A stretch of DNA of 64,000 nucleotides, taken from NCBI RefSeq assembly GCF_018642165.1, contig NZ_JAHHZM010000020.1:29714-93713 (forward strand). The letters run 5' to 3'. A program made the translations under genes and the position numbers. Position 1 is the stretch's first letter. The number at the start of each line of letters is the position of its first letter. Positions 46,601-53,758 of this stretch are shown one piece after another. The stretch comes from Echinicola shivajiensis (GTDB lineage: Bacteria > Bacteroidota > Bacteroidia > Cytophagales > Cyclobacteriaceae). A model generated the notes under the pieces. It saw only the letters and a program-made list of their open reading frames with translations, was not told the DNA's origin and did no database searches.

Positions 46601-48192
46601 ATGATTGGATCGGACGTGTAAGACACTCTACTCCAGGAGTAGGTCTTATCTCCCCTCCTCCTCACCACGATATTTACTCTATTGAGGATTTGGCTCAGTT
46701 GATCTATGACTTGAAAAACGCCAACAGAAAAGCACGTATCAACGTGAAACTGGTTTCTCAAGCTGGTGTAGGCACAGTAGCTGCCGGTGTTGCAAAAGCA
46801 CAATCTGATGTTATCTTGATTTCAGGTGCTGACGGTGGTACTGGTGCTTCTCCATTGAGTTCCATCAGACACGCTGGTTTACCTTGGGAACTTGGTTTGG
46901 CTGAAGCTCACCAGACTTTGGTGAAAAACAACCTTAGAAGCCGAGTAACCCTTCAAACTGACGGTCAAGTAAGAACTGGTAAGGATTTGGCCATCGCCGC
47001 CTTATTGGGTGCTGAAGAATGGGGTATTTCTACTGCAGCCTTGGTTGTGGAAGGATGTATCATGATGAGAAAATGCCACTTGAACACCTGCCCAGTAGGT
47101 ATTGCCACGCAAAATCCTGAGTTAAGAAAACTATTTACAGGTAACCCTGACCATGTGGTTAACTTCTTCAAATTCCTTGCTGAAGACTTGAGAGAGATCA
47201 TGGCTTCCTTAGGATTCAGAACGGTTAACGAAATGGTAGGTCAGTCAAATGTACTGAAATCTACCGGTCACTTGAACCATTGGAAATGGGATAAACTAGA
47301 CCTTAGCCCAATCTTCCACATGGTAGAAGTTCCTGAGCACGTAGGTATCTACAAGCAAATCGACCAGGATTTCAAATTGAAGAAAGTATTGGACAGAAAG
47401 TTGATCAAATCAGCACTTCCAGCACTTGAGCAGGCTAATCCTGTTAAGGATAATTTCCAGATCAAAAATATAGACCGTTCGGTTGGAGCTATGCTTTCCA
47501 ATGAAATCTCCAAGATTTATGGAAGTCCAGGCTTACCGGATGATACTATCCACTATAAGTTTATGGGTTCGGCAGGGCAAAGCTTCGGCTTATTCCTGAC
47601 AAAAGGAGTAACATTCGAGTTGGAAGGTGAAGCCAATGATTATTTTGGTAAAGGCCTTTCAGGTGGTCAGTTGGTGATCTATCCTAGCAGAAATGCAAAA
47701 TTCAAAGCTGAGGAAAACATCATCATCGGTAACGTAGCCTTCTATGGTGCCACTTCTGGACACGCTTACATCAACGGTAAGGGTGGAGAACGTTTCTGCG
47801 TAAGAAACTCAGGTGTGAAAACCGTAGTAGAAGGTATCGGAGATCACGGTTGTGAATACATGACCGGTGGCCAGGTGATCAATCTAGGTGAAATTGGAAG
47901 AAACTTCGCAGCAGGTATGAGCGGCGGTGTCGCCTACCTACTAAAGGATAATGTGAAACATATCAATCAGGAAATGGTTGATTTGGATCCATTGGAGCAA
48001 GAAGATTTCGACATCATCAAGAAAGAACTCGAACTTCACGTTAAGTACACCAACAGTAGCTTGGCAGCTAAATTCCTAGAAAATTGGGAAACCGAGAAGG
48101 AGAAATTCATCAAGGTGATGCCAAGAGATTACAAAGCTGTACTTAAGCAAAGAGCGTTAAAACAAGAAGAACAATCAAAAACTTTAGTGTAA
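43693..48192 (+). CDS. gltB: Glutamate synthase large subunit
   Basis: 1499 residues. The glutaminase Cys is near the start (EHDACGIGAVV, Cys15), with SNMEHRGGRGSDPKTGDGAG following. The FMN-binding central part has GEGGEDEIRF, GAKPGEGGQLPGHKV and STPGVGLISPPPHHDIYSIEDL, with the 3Fe-4S cysteines in CIMMRKCHLNTCPVGIATQ. The C-terminal GXG right-handed helix (GLSGGQLVIYPS, GNVAFYGATSGHAYINGKGGERF) is present. It makes glutamate from glutamine and 2-oxoglutarate. Codon choice looks like a highly expressed gene (many GGT, GCT and CAC). Confidence 0.96.
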   Translation: MNEGLYHSQFEHDACGIGAVVNVKGNKSHETISDALFMLSNMEHRGGRGSDPKTGDGAGILIQVPHDFMKEVTHRAGFELPEEGSYGVGMTFFPKNKQLHKKSKILLNKILEEMDFELIGYREVPVDETVPGSGALEVMPNIEQLFVKHKEGLVGKALERKLYVLRNYATKVINSTIPGVNRSFYFASFSSNTLIYKGQLRTDQVLAFYKDLQNNKITSALALVHSRFSTNTFPNWRLAQPFRYLSHNGEINTIRGNLNKMRSKESLMKSELFNDEELDKLMPITNSTYSDSANLDAMVELLTLSGRSLPHVMMMLVPEAWQDNKSMDKSKKAFYKFHAALMEPWDGPAALLFTDGKSLGATLDRNGLRPLRYFTTSDDRLILSSEAGALPIREATVTEKGRISPGRMIMADLEKGKVMFDEEVKAEVCENKPYDTWVRKERLKLRLMPSPKVLSQPYNTQNIKERQTVFGYTTEDVNTILAPMGDTAYEPLGSMGADTPPAVLSKQSQHISNYFKQLFAQVSNPPIDPIRERLVMSLFTRIGEGYNILQESPQHTRQIHISQPVLLNEDLEKIKNLENKGYRSKTLYAHFKADHKPGRMLEALDKLCQEAVDAINEGYNVLIISDRNTYEGVAPIPSLLAIGGVHHHLVNKKLRTKAGIIAEAGDIRETHHFATAVGYGASAVNPYLALETLVHLNENEQLSKKFEEKELFENYQDAIGKGLLKVLSKMGISTLQSYQSAQIFEAVGLGPEVIERCFKGTISRISGVSFDELAEEVLTRHNAAYGFEGPRLETGGVYQWKRRGEKHLFNPETIHLLQKSTANNDYALYKKFAEKVNNQTKDALTIRGLFEFKKRISIPIEEVEPAEAILKRFATGAMSFGSISHEAHSTLAVAMNRIGAKSNSGEGGEDEIRFERKENGDWERSAIKQVASGRFGVTSNYLTNAEELQIKMAQGAKPGEGGQLPGHKVDDWIGRVRHSTPGVGLISPPPHHDIYSIEDLAQLIYDLKNANRKARINVKLVSQAGVGTVAAGVAKAQSDVILISGADGGTGASPLSSIRHAGLPWELGLAEAHQTLVKNNLRSRVTLQTDGQVRTGKDLAIAALLGAEEWGISTAALVVEGCIMMRKCHLNTCPVGIATQNPELRKLFTGNPDHVVNFFKFLAEDLREIMASLGFRTVNEMVGQSNVLKSTGHLNHWKWDKLDLSPIFHMVEVPEHVGIYKQIDQDFKLKKVLDRKLIKSALPALEQANPVKDNFQIKNIDRSVGAMLSNEISKIYGSPGLPDDTIHYKFMGSAGQSFGLFLTKGVTFELEGEANDYFGKGLSGGQLVIYPSRNAKFKAEENIIIGNVAFYGATSGHAYINGKGGERFCVRNSGVKTVVEGIGDHGCEYMTGGQVINLGEIGRNFAAGMSGGVAYLLKDNVKHINQEMVDLDPLEQEDFDIIKKELELHVKYTNSSLAAKFLENWETEKEKFIKVMPRDYKAVLKQRALKQEEQSKTLV

Positions 48193-48193
48193 G

Positions 48194-49672
48194 ATGGGAG
48201 CGAACGACGGATTCCTTAAATATAAAAGAGAGTTAGAAGATAATAGAGACCCAAAAGAAAGGGTTGGCGATTATAATGATATCCATCATCCGATTGCCCC
48301 TGAAAAACTAAACAATCAGGCTGCAAGATGTATGGATTGTGGTATCCCTTTTTGTCATCAGGGATGTCCACTGGGCAATGTAATCCCAGAATTCAATGAT
48401 GCAGTTTACCGTAAAGAATGGGGAGAGGCTTTTGATATCCTAAGAGGCACCAATAATTTCCCTGAATTTACAGGAAGGATTTGTCCTGCCCCTTGTGAGG
48501 CCAGCTGTGTGCTAGGTATCAACAAGGATCCTGTTGCAATTGAATTGATCGAAAAAAATATTGCGGAGAAGGCCTATGAATTGGGCCTTGCTACTCCAAA
48601 ATCTCCAGAAACCAGAACGGATAAAAAAGTGGCAGTTATCGGTGCAGGTCCTGCAGGACTTGCTGCTGCTGACCAATTGAACCAAGCTGGGCATGAGGTA
48701 ACCTTATTTGAGAAAGACCAAAAAGTAGGTGGTCTGCTAAGATATGGGATCCCTGATTTCAAAATGGAGAAATGGGTAATTGATCGCCGTGTTAAACTGA
48801 TGGAAGATGAAGGGGTTATTTTTGCCACCGGAACTGAAATCGACACAACAAAAGCAGAAAGCATCCTTAAGGACTTTGATGCAGTAGTGCTTTCCACTGG
48901 AGCTCAAGAACCAAGAGATCTTAAGATCAAAGGTAGAGAAGCTAAAGGAGTTCACTTTGCCATGGAATTCCTAGGAGAACAAAATAAAGTGGTTAGTGGA
49001 GAAAGAGATACCCCAAACCCAATTTCTGCTAAGGGCAAGCATGTCATCGTAATCGGTGGCGGTGATACTGGAAGTGACTGCATCGGTACTTCTAACCGTC
49101 ACGGTGCTGCTTCCATTACTCAGCTGGAATTATTGCCAAAGCCACCAAAGCAACGTGCTCACTTGAACCCTTGGCCTGAATGGCCAATGACCCTTAAAAC
49201 TTCAAGCTCCCATGAAGAAGGTGCTGATAGGGTTTGGTCGGTATTGACCAAAGAGTTCACCAAAGATGAGCAAGGCCAAGTTACCGGTCTTACCTTAGTG
49301 GACATCGAATGGAAAGAGGAAAACGGCAGAATGCAGTTCTTCGAAATTGAAGGAACTGAGAGAACCGTTCCTTGTGACCTTGCTTTATTGGCTATCGGTT
49401 ATACCGGCCCTAAGCAAAATGGTCTTCTTGATGCATTTGGTGTGGAAGCTATGGAAAATTCACTTCCTAAGTCAAAAGAATACCAAAGTACTAACCAAAA
49501 AGTTTTCTTGGCTGGTGATATGCGAAGAGGACAGTCTCTAGTGGTTTGGGCTATTTCTGAAGGAAGGGAGTCAGCTGTAAAAGTGGATGAATTCCTAATG
49601 GGTAAATCTAACCTCCCAAGAAAAGATCGTTCTTTCTTTGAGAACGTAGAAGACGCTGAATTCTGTGAATAA
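48194..49672 (+). CDS. gltD: Glutamate synthase small subunit
   Basis: 492 residues. N-terminal cysteines for the 4Fe-4S centres: [17 protein letters not shown] and [15 protein letters not shown]-binding [31 protein letters not shown] and NAD(P)H-binding [17 protein letters not shown] follow. It feeds electrons to GltB. It starts 1 base after the gltB stop. A strong terminator follows. Confidence 0.96.
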   Translation: MGANDGFLKYKRELEDNRDPKERVGDYNDIHHPIAPEKLNNQAARCMDCGIPFCHQGCPLGNVIPEFNDAVYRKEWGEAFDILRGTNNFPEFTGRICPAPCEASCVLGINKDPVAIELIEKNIAEKAYELGLATPKSPETRTDKKVAVIGAGPAGLAAADQLNQAGHEVTLFEKDQKVGGLLRYGIPDFKMEKWVIDRRVKLMEDEGVIFATGTEIDTTKAESILKDFDAVVLSTGAQEPRDLKIKGREAKGVHFAMEFLGEQNKVVSGERDTPNPISAKGKHVIVIGGGDTGSDCIGTSNRHGAASITQLELLPKPPKQRAHLNPWPEWPMTLKTSSSHEEGADRVWSVLTKEFTKDEQGQVTGLTLVDIEWKEENGRMQFFEIEGTERTVPCDLALLAIGYTGPKQNGLLDAFGVEAMENSLPKSKEYQSTNQKVFLAGDMRRGQSLVVWAISEGRESAVKVDEFLMGKSNLPRKDRSFFENVEDAEFCE

Positions 49673-49713
49673 CAGTAGTTTAGTTTTATTTAACAAGTTT
49701 GTTAATTCGATGG

Positions 49714-49744
49714 AAACTCCCTGTCTCGGCAGGGAGTTTTTTTT
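49714..49744 (+). terminator. Rho-independent terminator after gltD
   Basis: A 10-bp stem (AAACTCCCTG and complement) with a 6-base loop and at least eight T at its end, 41 bases past the gltD stop. Confidence 0.9.
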
Positions 49745-49749
49745 ATGAT

Positions 49750-50352
49750 TTAGTGAATATTAAGTAAACCTTTTAGACTTTTCAAATCTTCGTATACTTC
49801 CACATCTGAAAGTGTCTTCAACTTGTGGAGATTGAGCTTTAGTTGCTTTGCATCAGCATAAATATCCTCCACATCAGAAAGGTCTTTCCACGATTTCTCT
49901 TCAAAGAGTTCATCATAAAGAGTTCCCATTCCCAATAGATAAAATGAGCCATCTTGTGCTGGCCCGACAACTAAATCCTGATAATTAAGTGCTTCAAATG
50001 CCTCATCTAAAATATCAGTGTTCAGCTCCATGCAGTCAGACCCAATTATCAGAACCTTTTGATATCCTTTACCTAAAACCTCCGCAAAAGCTTGTTTCAT
50101 CTTATCTGAAAGTCCGCCATTACCTTGTAAACTAAGGTGATAATGCTCATTCAATAAAAATGATTTATCAACCTCTTCCTGAAAATATACAAATACATCT
50201 GCCGGATAGTTTTTCACCAAATCGTGGGTATAATTCAACAGGTATTCATAAACCTCAGCGGCCTTTTCTCCTCCGATGACCTCACCAAGTCTGGTTTTTA
50301 CCTTTCCTGGCTGAGGATTTTTTTGAAAAATGATAATTGCATGTTCATTCAT
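49750..50352 (-). CDS. TIGR04282/DUF2064 family sugar-nucleotidyltransferase-like protein
   Basis: 200 residues from ATG 50352 (MNEHAIIIFQKNPQPGKVKT); an upstream frame to 50421 overlaps a terminator, so it is rejected. GT-A-like Rossmann segments: FQKNPQPGKVKTRLGEVIGG, VLIIGSDCMEL, and DLVVGPAQDGSFYLLGM are the family's blocks. TIGR04282 is named for arsenosugar biosynthesis; its usual partners (radical SAM ArsS-like, methyltransferase) are absent here. Substrate unknown. Confidence 0.88.
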   Translation of the reverse strand: MNEHAIIIFQKNPQPGKVKTRLGEVIGGEKAAEVYEYLLNYTHDLVKNYPADVFVYFQEEVDKSFLLNEHYHLSLQGNGGLSDKMKQAFAEVLGKGYQKVLIIGSDCMELNTDILDEAFEALNYQDLVVGPAQDGSFYLLGMGTLYDELFEEKSWKDLSDVEDIYADAKQLKLNLHKLKTLSDVEVYEDLKSLKGLLNIH

Positions 50353-50423
50353 GGTCTTACATGTTATACTCGGGTGCGCTATATAATTTAATTTACTTTT
50401 ATTGCTCAAATCATCTGCCAAAA

Positions 50424-50454
50424 CATAAAAAAAGAAGATCTAAAAAGATCTTCT
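50424..50454 (-). terminator. Rho-independent terminator after the Spy/CpxP-like gene
   Basis: A 9-bp perfect stem (AGAAGATCT and complement) with AAAA loop; the minus strand continues with seven T. It lies about 50 bases past the stop at 50506. Confidence 0.85.
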
Positions 50455-50505
50455 ATGATAAATGAACCAAAATTTGTCATTAGACGCAAGAAATTATTTT
50501 TTTAT

Positions 50506-50910
50506 TTATGAACCACCATTTCCACGCCTTTGTCTGTCACCTCCACGTTCACGCATTCGCTCTTGCATCTTCTTCTGCATCTCTTCCCACTTAGCAAATT
50601 GCTCTTCAGATAAAATTTCCTTTAACTTTGCTTGCTGCGCTTCCCTGTCAGCCTTCATTTGTTCACGAGCTGCCTCTCTTTCCTCTTTTTCTTGATTCCT
50701 CATTTCCATTCTTTTCTTGGAAGACTCCAAGAAAAGCGCATAAACTTCTTTCTTTTGATCCTCACTGAGTTCTAGCTCCTTTTCCATATGGCCGGCCACT
50801 CTCTCGGCCATTTTTTCTGGATCCATTTCACCGCGCCCTTGTCTTTGTTGCGCCTCTGATTGTAAAACGGTGGCAGTCAATATCGCCAGCAAAAACATTA
50901 TTTTTTTCAT
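50506..50910 (-). CDS. Spy/CpxP-like periplasmic protein
   Basis: 134 residues from ATG 50910; an ATG two codons upstream is equally open. A signal peptide (KIMFLLAILTATVLQSEAQ) is followed by a fully helical, charged protein: MEKELELSEDQKKEVYALF, then REAAREQMKADREAQQAKLKEILSEEQFAKWEEMQ. This repeats the LTxxQ-like 'L-x-x-E/D-Q-x-x-x-x' and 'L-T/S-x-E-Q-x-x-x-W/Y' pattern of Spy/CpxP chaperones. The C terminus is Arg/Gly-rich. Probably an envelope-stress chaperone. Confidence 0.82.
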   Translation of the reverse strand: MKKIMFLLAILTATVLQSEAQQRQGRGEMDPEKMAERVAGHMEKELELSEDQKKEVYALFLESSKKRMEMRNQEKEEREAAREQMKADREAQQAKLKEILSEEQFAKWEEMQKKMQERMRERGGDRQRRGNGGS

Positions 50911-51249
50911 AATCATTATATTTTTTGTTTAATACTCCTTTGACCATTATTCCTATCTGGGGTTTAAAGGGTCAATAACTTTTTAACAAAATTTTAACAT
51001 TTGTGCTACTGAAGTTCTAAACCCTTAATCATTTTAATAGAGAAGATAATGCTCAACATTTGGAAGAAATAAATCTGACTGCCCCATTTATGATATTTAA
51101 CTTTTCAACGTCCAAAAGATTAGACGGAACTATTTTATCTTGGCCTTATGACTGGTCAAATTGACATGCTAGCTAAAGTTCTAAAAAGGCCCTGATTGGG
51201 AAAGTCCCTCTCCCATAAATGGCGGGAAAAAAACCAAGTTTAGTATATT
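50911..51249. other. Spacer before the short-peptide island
   Basis: About 340 bases with divergent promoters for the Spy-like gene and the peptide island. No exact TAnnTTTG, no clear ORF, no strong hairpin. I find nothing more. Confidence 0.45.
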
Positions 51250-51366
51250 ATGAAAAATGTAAGAGTATTGAACTTTGAGGAAATGAGGGAAACAAATGGA
51301 GGCTTGGGGTCAGATTTTTTGGAAAGGGTAGGCTATATTATAGCTGAGACTTTTTGTCAATTATGA
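51250..51366 (+). CDS. Double-glycine bacteriocin-like precursor peptide 1 (possibly interrupted by TGA)
   Basis: 38 codons from ATG 51250. The N-terminal leader MKNVRVLNFEEMRETNGG ends with a GG processing site, and the core (LGSDFLERVGYIIAETFCQL) is amphipathic. The frame continues past TGA (51364-51366) for 22 more sense codons to TAA 51435, starting NTAYDNPIRGGNGEDMN. A single base change (TGG to TGA) could have shortened a 61-codon gene, or the peptide may be short natively. The leader shares LNxxExxxxNGG with peptide 2 just downstream. No C39 protease transporter is in the window. Confidence 0.6.
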   Translation: MKNVRVLNFEEMRETNGGLGSDFLERVGYIIAETFCQL

Positions 51367-51450
51367 AATACCGCCTACGACAACCCTATTAGAGGAGGAA
51401 ACGGCGAAGACATGAATAAGTATCGTTTTGAATAATTAATTAAAGCCACT

Positions 51451-51660
51451 ATGAAAGATAACAACATAAAAATAGTCGAACTAAACACTGATGAGTGTAC
51501 CAGCATAAATGGTGGATGGATTGGTATAGCTATTGAGATAATAAGTGCTTTTGGAACAGGTTTTTCAGCAGGTTATGGTTATGGGTCTTATGATTGTGAT
51601 TGTCCTGATTCAGATGGGAGGAGGTTTGATGAAATGGGGCCAACCCATTATAGAGCCTAA
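51451..51660 (+). CDS. Double-glycine bacteriocin-like precursor peptide 2
   Basis: 69 residues. The leader (MKDNNIKIVELNTDECTSINGG, 22 residues) ends at a GG site and has the same LNxxExxxxNGG spacing as the peptide upstream. The core begins WIGIAIEIISAFGTGFSAGY, a hydrophobic helix with G-x-x-x-G spacings, followed by a Tyr/Gly and CDC segment and an acidic tail (DGRRFDEMG). This is the form of class II bacteriocins or signalling peptides exported by C39-protease ABC transporters. 15 bases separate it from the extended frame of peptide 1. Confidence 0.72.
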   Translation: MKDNNIKIVELNTDECTSINGGWIGIAIEIISAFGTGFSAGYGYGSYDCDCPDSDGRRFDEMGPTHYRA

Positions 51661-51714
51661 AATTTAGACGGGCAGAACATTCCCCTGCCCCAATAAGCTG
51701 GTAATTCAAGTTAT

Positions 51715-51918
51715 ATGAAATTCTTACAAACTTTCTTTATTATTTTAGCTACTATATTTCTTTTTAATGCATTATATGCCTTATTTGTTTCGAGTGAGAG
51801 ATATTTATTATTCAGTTTTCAGGTAAGTAAGCCCGTATTTATTATTTACTATCTCGCTTTATCCATCGCATTATTTAGTATCTGTATTCGATCAATACAA
51901 AAGAGAAATGATAATTAA
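51715..51918 (+). CDS. Small two-helix membrane protein in the peptide island
   Basis: 67 residues: two membrane helices (FLQTFFIILATIFLFNALYALF and PVFIIYYLALSIALFSICI) separated by a short loop, with a charged C terminus (RSIQKRNDN). It resembles bacteriocin immunity proteins in size and topology, but also many unknown membrane proteins. It overlaps the next ORF by 11 bases. Function inferred from position only. Confidence 0.6.
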   Translation: MKFLQTFFIILATIFLFNALYALFVSSERYLLFSFQVSKPVFIIYYLALSIALFSICIRSIQKRNDN

Positions 51919-51997
51919 AATAACAAAACTGTTAAGAAGCGTTGTCACTATTATTATTGTAGTAATCCTCAGAATTGATTTGGGAATTGTTTATTAA
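51908..51997 (+). CDS. Possible 29-residue single-pass membrane peptide
   Basis: ATG 51908 to TAA 51997. MIIKITKLLRSVVTIIIVVI forms one hydrophobic helix. It overlaps the upstream gene's stop (ATGATAATTAA), a form typical of translational coupling. Too short to be certain. Confidence 0.4.
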   Translation: MIIKITKLLRSVVTIIIVVILRIDLGIVY

Positions 51998-52033
51998 TAG
52001 ACCCCAAATCTCTTAACGAACATATTAGGAGCC

Positions 52034-52120
52034 ATGACTGCCAATGCGTGTAATTTTGCTGATTGGCTCGCAGAAAATATATCTGAGGCAGTTGGAACGG
52101 CAAGATCCCTTGTAAGGTAA
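52034..52120 (+). CDS. Possible 28-residue amphipathic peptide or bacteriocin remnant
   Basis: ATG 52034 to TAA 52120. The sequence contains ADWLAENISEAVGTARSLVR, an amphipathic helix similar in feel to the core of peptide 1 (SDFLERVGYII). The frame is open further upstream to a TAG (NLLTNILGAM before the Met), so it may be the C-terminal part of a decayed precursor. The transcript ends at a terminator 6 bases on. Confidence 0.3.
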   Translation: MTANACNFADWLAENISEAVGTARSLVR

Positions 52121-52125
52121 AATCA

Positions 52126-52156
52126 AAAAGGTGTGAGCAATAATCTTACACCTTTT
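52126..52156 (+). terminator. Rho-independent terminator of the peptide island
   Basis: A 12-bp stem (AAAAGGTGTGAG with CTTACACCTTTT, one G-T pair) with a 7-base loop. It ends 10 bases before the CPBP protease ATG. Confidence 0.75.
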
Positions 52157-52166
52157 GCATCATCTG

Positions 52167-52805
52167 ATGAAAAATAAAATGTATAAAAAACTTTTCCAAT
52201 ACCTCTTTCTTAATTTTTGCGCTCAAACTTTAGCTTTTTTGTTGAATAAAAAACTACTTGAATTAGGCTACCTTGAACGATTGCATCCATTTCAGCATGA
52301 TGAAGTAACCTTTAGGTATGCATCCAAACTTTTCCTCTTACTTATCATTTTGGCCCCAATTTTTGAAGAATTGGCTTTTAGGTTATTTCTTGTACGAAAT
52401 CCACTAAACTTGAAAATTGGGGGAGCATTCTTCTTGTCAATAGCAGTATTCAAAGCCATAAGCTACTTCGCCAACTTGAATATTTTTGTTGATTACGCAT
52501 TGCAATTCACCTTGGCTATCTTACTCTATTTGCTATTGGAGCAATTTATCAAGGCAATCCGCATCCCTAAAGTTGGCTTTTTCAATCAACATGCATTTTT
52601 AATAATAAGTAGCGTCATATTCGGCTTATTTCACATAGGTATTTATTATACCAGTGAAACAACTTCCTTCAAAGTGATTTCTGTATTAGGCTTTATGTTT
52701 TCAGGATATATTTTTGGGAGATTTAGGATAAAGTATGGTGTTTTCAACTCCATTAAATTACATGCCTCTGTAAACAGTCTCTCATTTATAGCTATTATAC
52801 TATAA
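52167..52805 (+). CDS. CPBP family intramembrane glutamic protease
   Basis: 212 residues from ATG 52167; a TTG four codons upstream lies in the terminator and is rejected. About six to seven membrane helices. The Abi/CAAX motifs are present: FEELAFRLF (EExxxR), FGLFHIG (FxxxH) and KLHASVN (second His). Such proteases act in CAAX-type processing and as self-immunity proteins next to class II bacteriocins. Its placement directly after the peptide island suggests immunity or processing; this is inference. Confidence 0.88.
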   Translation: MKNKMYKKLFQYLFLNFCAQTLAFLLNKKLLELGYLERLHPFQHDEVTFRYASKLFLLLIILAPIFEELAFRLFLVRNPLNLKIGGAFFLSIAVFKAISYFANLNIFVDYALQFTLAILLYLLLEQFIKAIRIPKVGFFNQHAFLIISSVIFGLFHIGIYYTSETTSFKVISVLGFMFSGYIFGRFRIKYGVFNSIKLHASVNSLSFIAIIL

Positions 52806-52831
52806 TCAGTTTTTAATTGTGAAAGCGATAA

Positions 52832-53194
52832 ATGCCAACATTTAATCATTCCACTAAAATCCTTTCCCTTTTCATCTTGGGCTATTTACTTGTAAGCCAT
52901 TATCGACCTTATCATACAAAGAAAGAGTTTAATAACTTAGGCTTAGCGGATAGCGGGCCAGGACTGGTTTCATTACTCATAGTCTACCTCTTTTTTAACA
53001 AGCCTGCAAAAAGTCAATCCCCTTCCTTGAAAAGTGCCCTGCTGATTCTTACTATATATTTATCTCAAGAACTATTCTGCCTGTTGGTTCCAGGAATAAT
53101 TGGGGCTTTTGATTATAAAGACCTTATATTTTATATAATTGGATTCTTCCTCATCTATTTACTTGATATCCGTAAAAAGGCTTTAGTATCGTAA
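52832..53194 (+). CDS. Membrane protein of unknown function, VanZ/DUF2809-like pattern
   Basis: 120 residues with three to four helices. It shows the recurrent pattern AFDYKDLIFYIIGFFLIYLLD (a conserved Asp-x-x-Asp before a last helix), which recalls VanZ-like or DUF2809 proteins. 26 bases follow the CPBP gene, so they may form one transcript. Function unknown. Confidence 0.65.
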   Translation: MPTFNHSTKILSLFILGYLLVSHYRPYHTKKEFNNLGLADSGPGLVSLLIVYLFFNKPAKSQSPSLKSALLILTIYLSQELFCLLVPGIIGAFDYKDLIFYIIGFFLIYLLDIRKKALVS

Positions 53195-53270
53195 ACTTTC
53201 TTTGTACTAGATTATTGATTCCCAGAAACAATTCCCTACTTTTCAATAGCTTCATTCAAATTAGCCTAAT

Positions 53271-53717
53271 ATGGAAAACATAAAGTATTTTGGCTTTGCC
53301 AGTAACCCTGACCAATCTACCCTTGACAGCCGACTAATACACCCTTCAAAGTATATGGGCATAGGAGTCCTTAAAGGCTATGGGTTTAGATTCAATCATA
53401 AAAATCCAAATGGAAGTGCAAGAGCAAATATCATAGTAAGTCCAAATGAAACTGTTTATGGAGCCCTGTACCAACTACACAAAGATGATATCAAACATTT
53501 TCTAAAATCTGAAAAACTTTATGATTTTAAGGAATTGGATATACAAACAAAAAATGGGGAATTAAAAGTATTCACCTTCATTTCCCCACAAAATATATCA
53601 GCCATTTTTCCTGAAAAAGAATATCTCGAAACTATTCTAAAAGGTGCAAAAAACATAAAACTGCCCAACACCTATATTAGCTCCATTCTAAACAGAAATA
53701 AACATAAACTGTACTAA
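53271..53717 (+). CDS. Gamma-glutamylcyclotransferase-like (AIG2 fold) protein
   Basis: 148 residues. It starts YFGFASNPDQS (the YxxYGSN-like loop of the fold), with MGIGVLKGYGFRFN and NETVYGALYQLHKDDIKHFLKSEKLYD following; Glu in SEKLY is in the place of the catalytic Glu of these enzymes. The GS of the canonical motif is AS here. Such proteins release 5-oxoproline from gamma-glutamyl amines or act on related substrates. Near the CPBP and membrane genes; no partner known. Confidence 0.82.
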   Translation: MENIKYFGFASNPDQSTLDSRLIHPSKYMGIGVLKGYGFRFNHKNPNGSARANIIVSPNETVYGALYQLHKDDIKHFLKSEKLYDFKELDIQTKNGELKVFTFISPQNISAIFPEKEYLETILKGAKNIKLPNTYISSILNRNKHKLY

Positions 53718-53758
53718 AACTGGTATCAACTGTTTAAAAACACTAATGAAAATACACA

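Noticed and set aside
51670..51690. Hairpin GGGCAG/CTGCCC after bacteriocin-like peptide 2 as a terminator
   Set aside because: Six pairs, a 9-base loop and no T run; it may be an mRNA processing or stability element, but the evidence is too thin.
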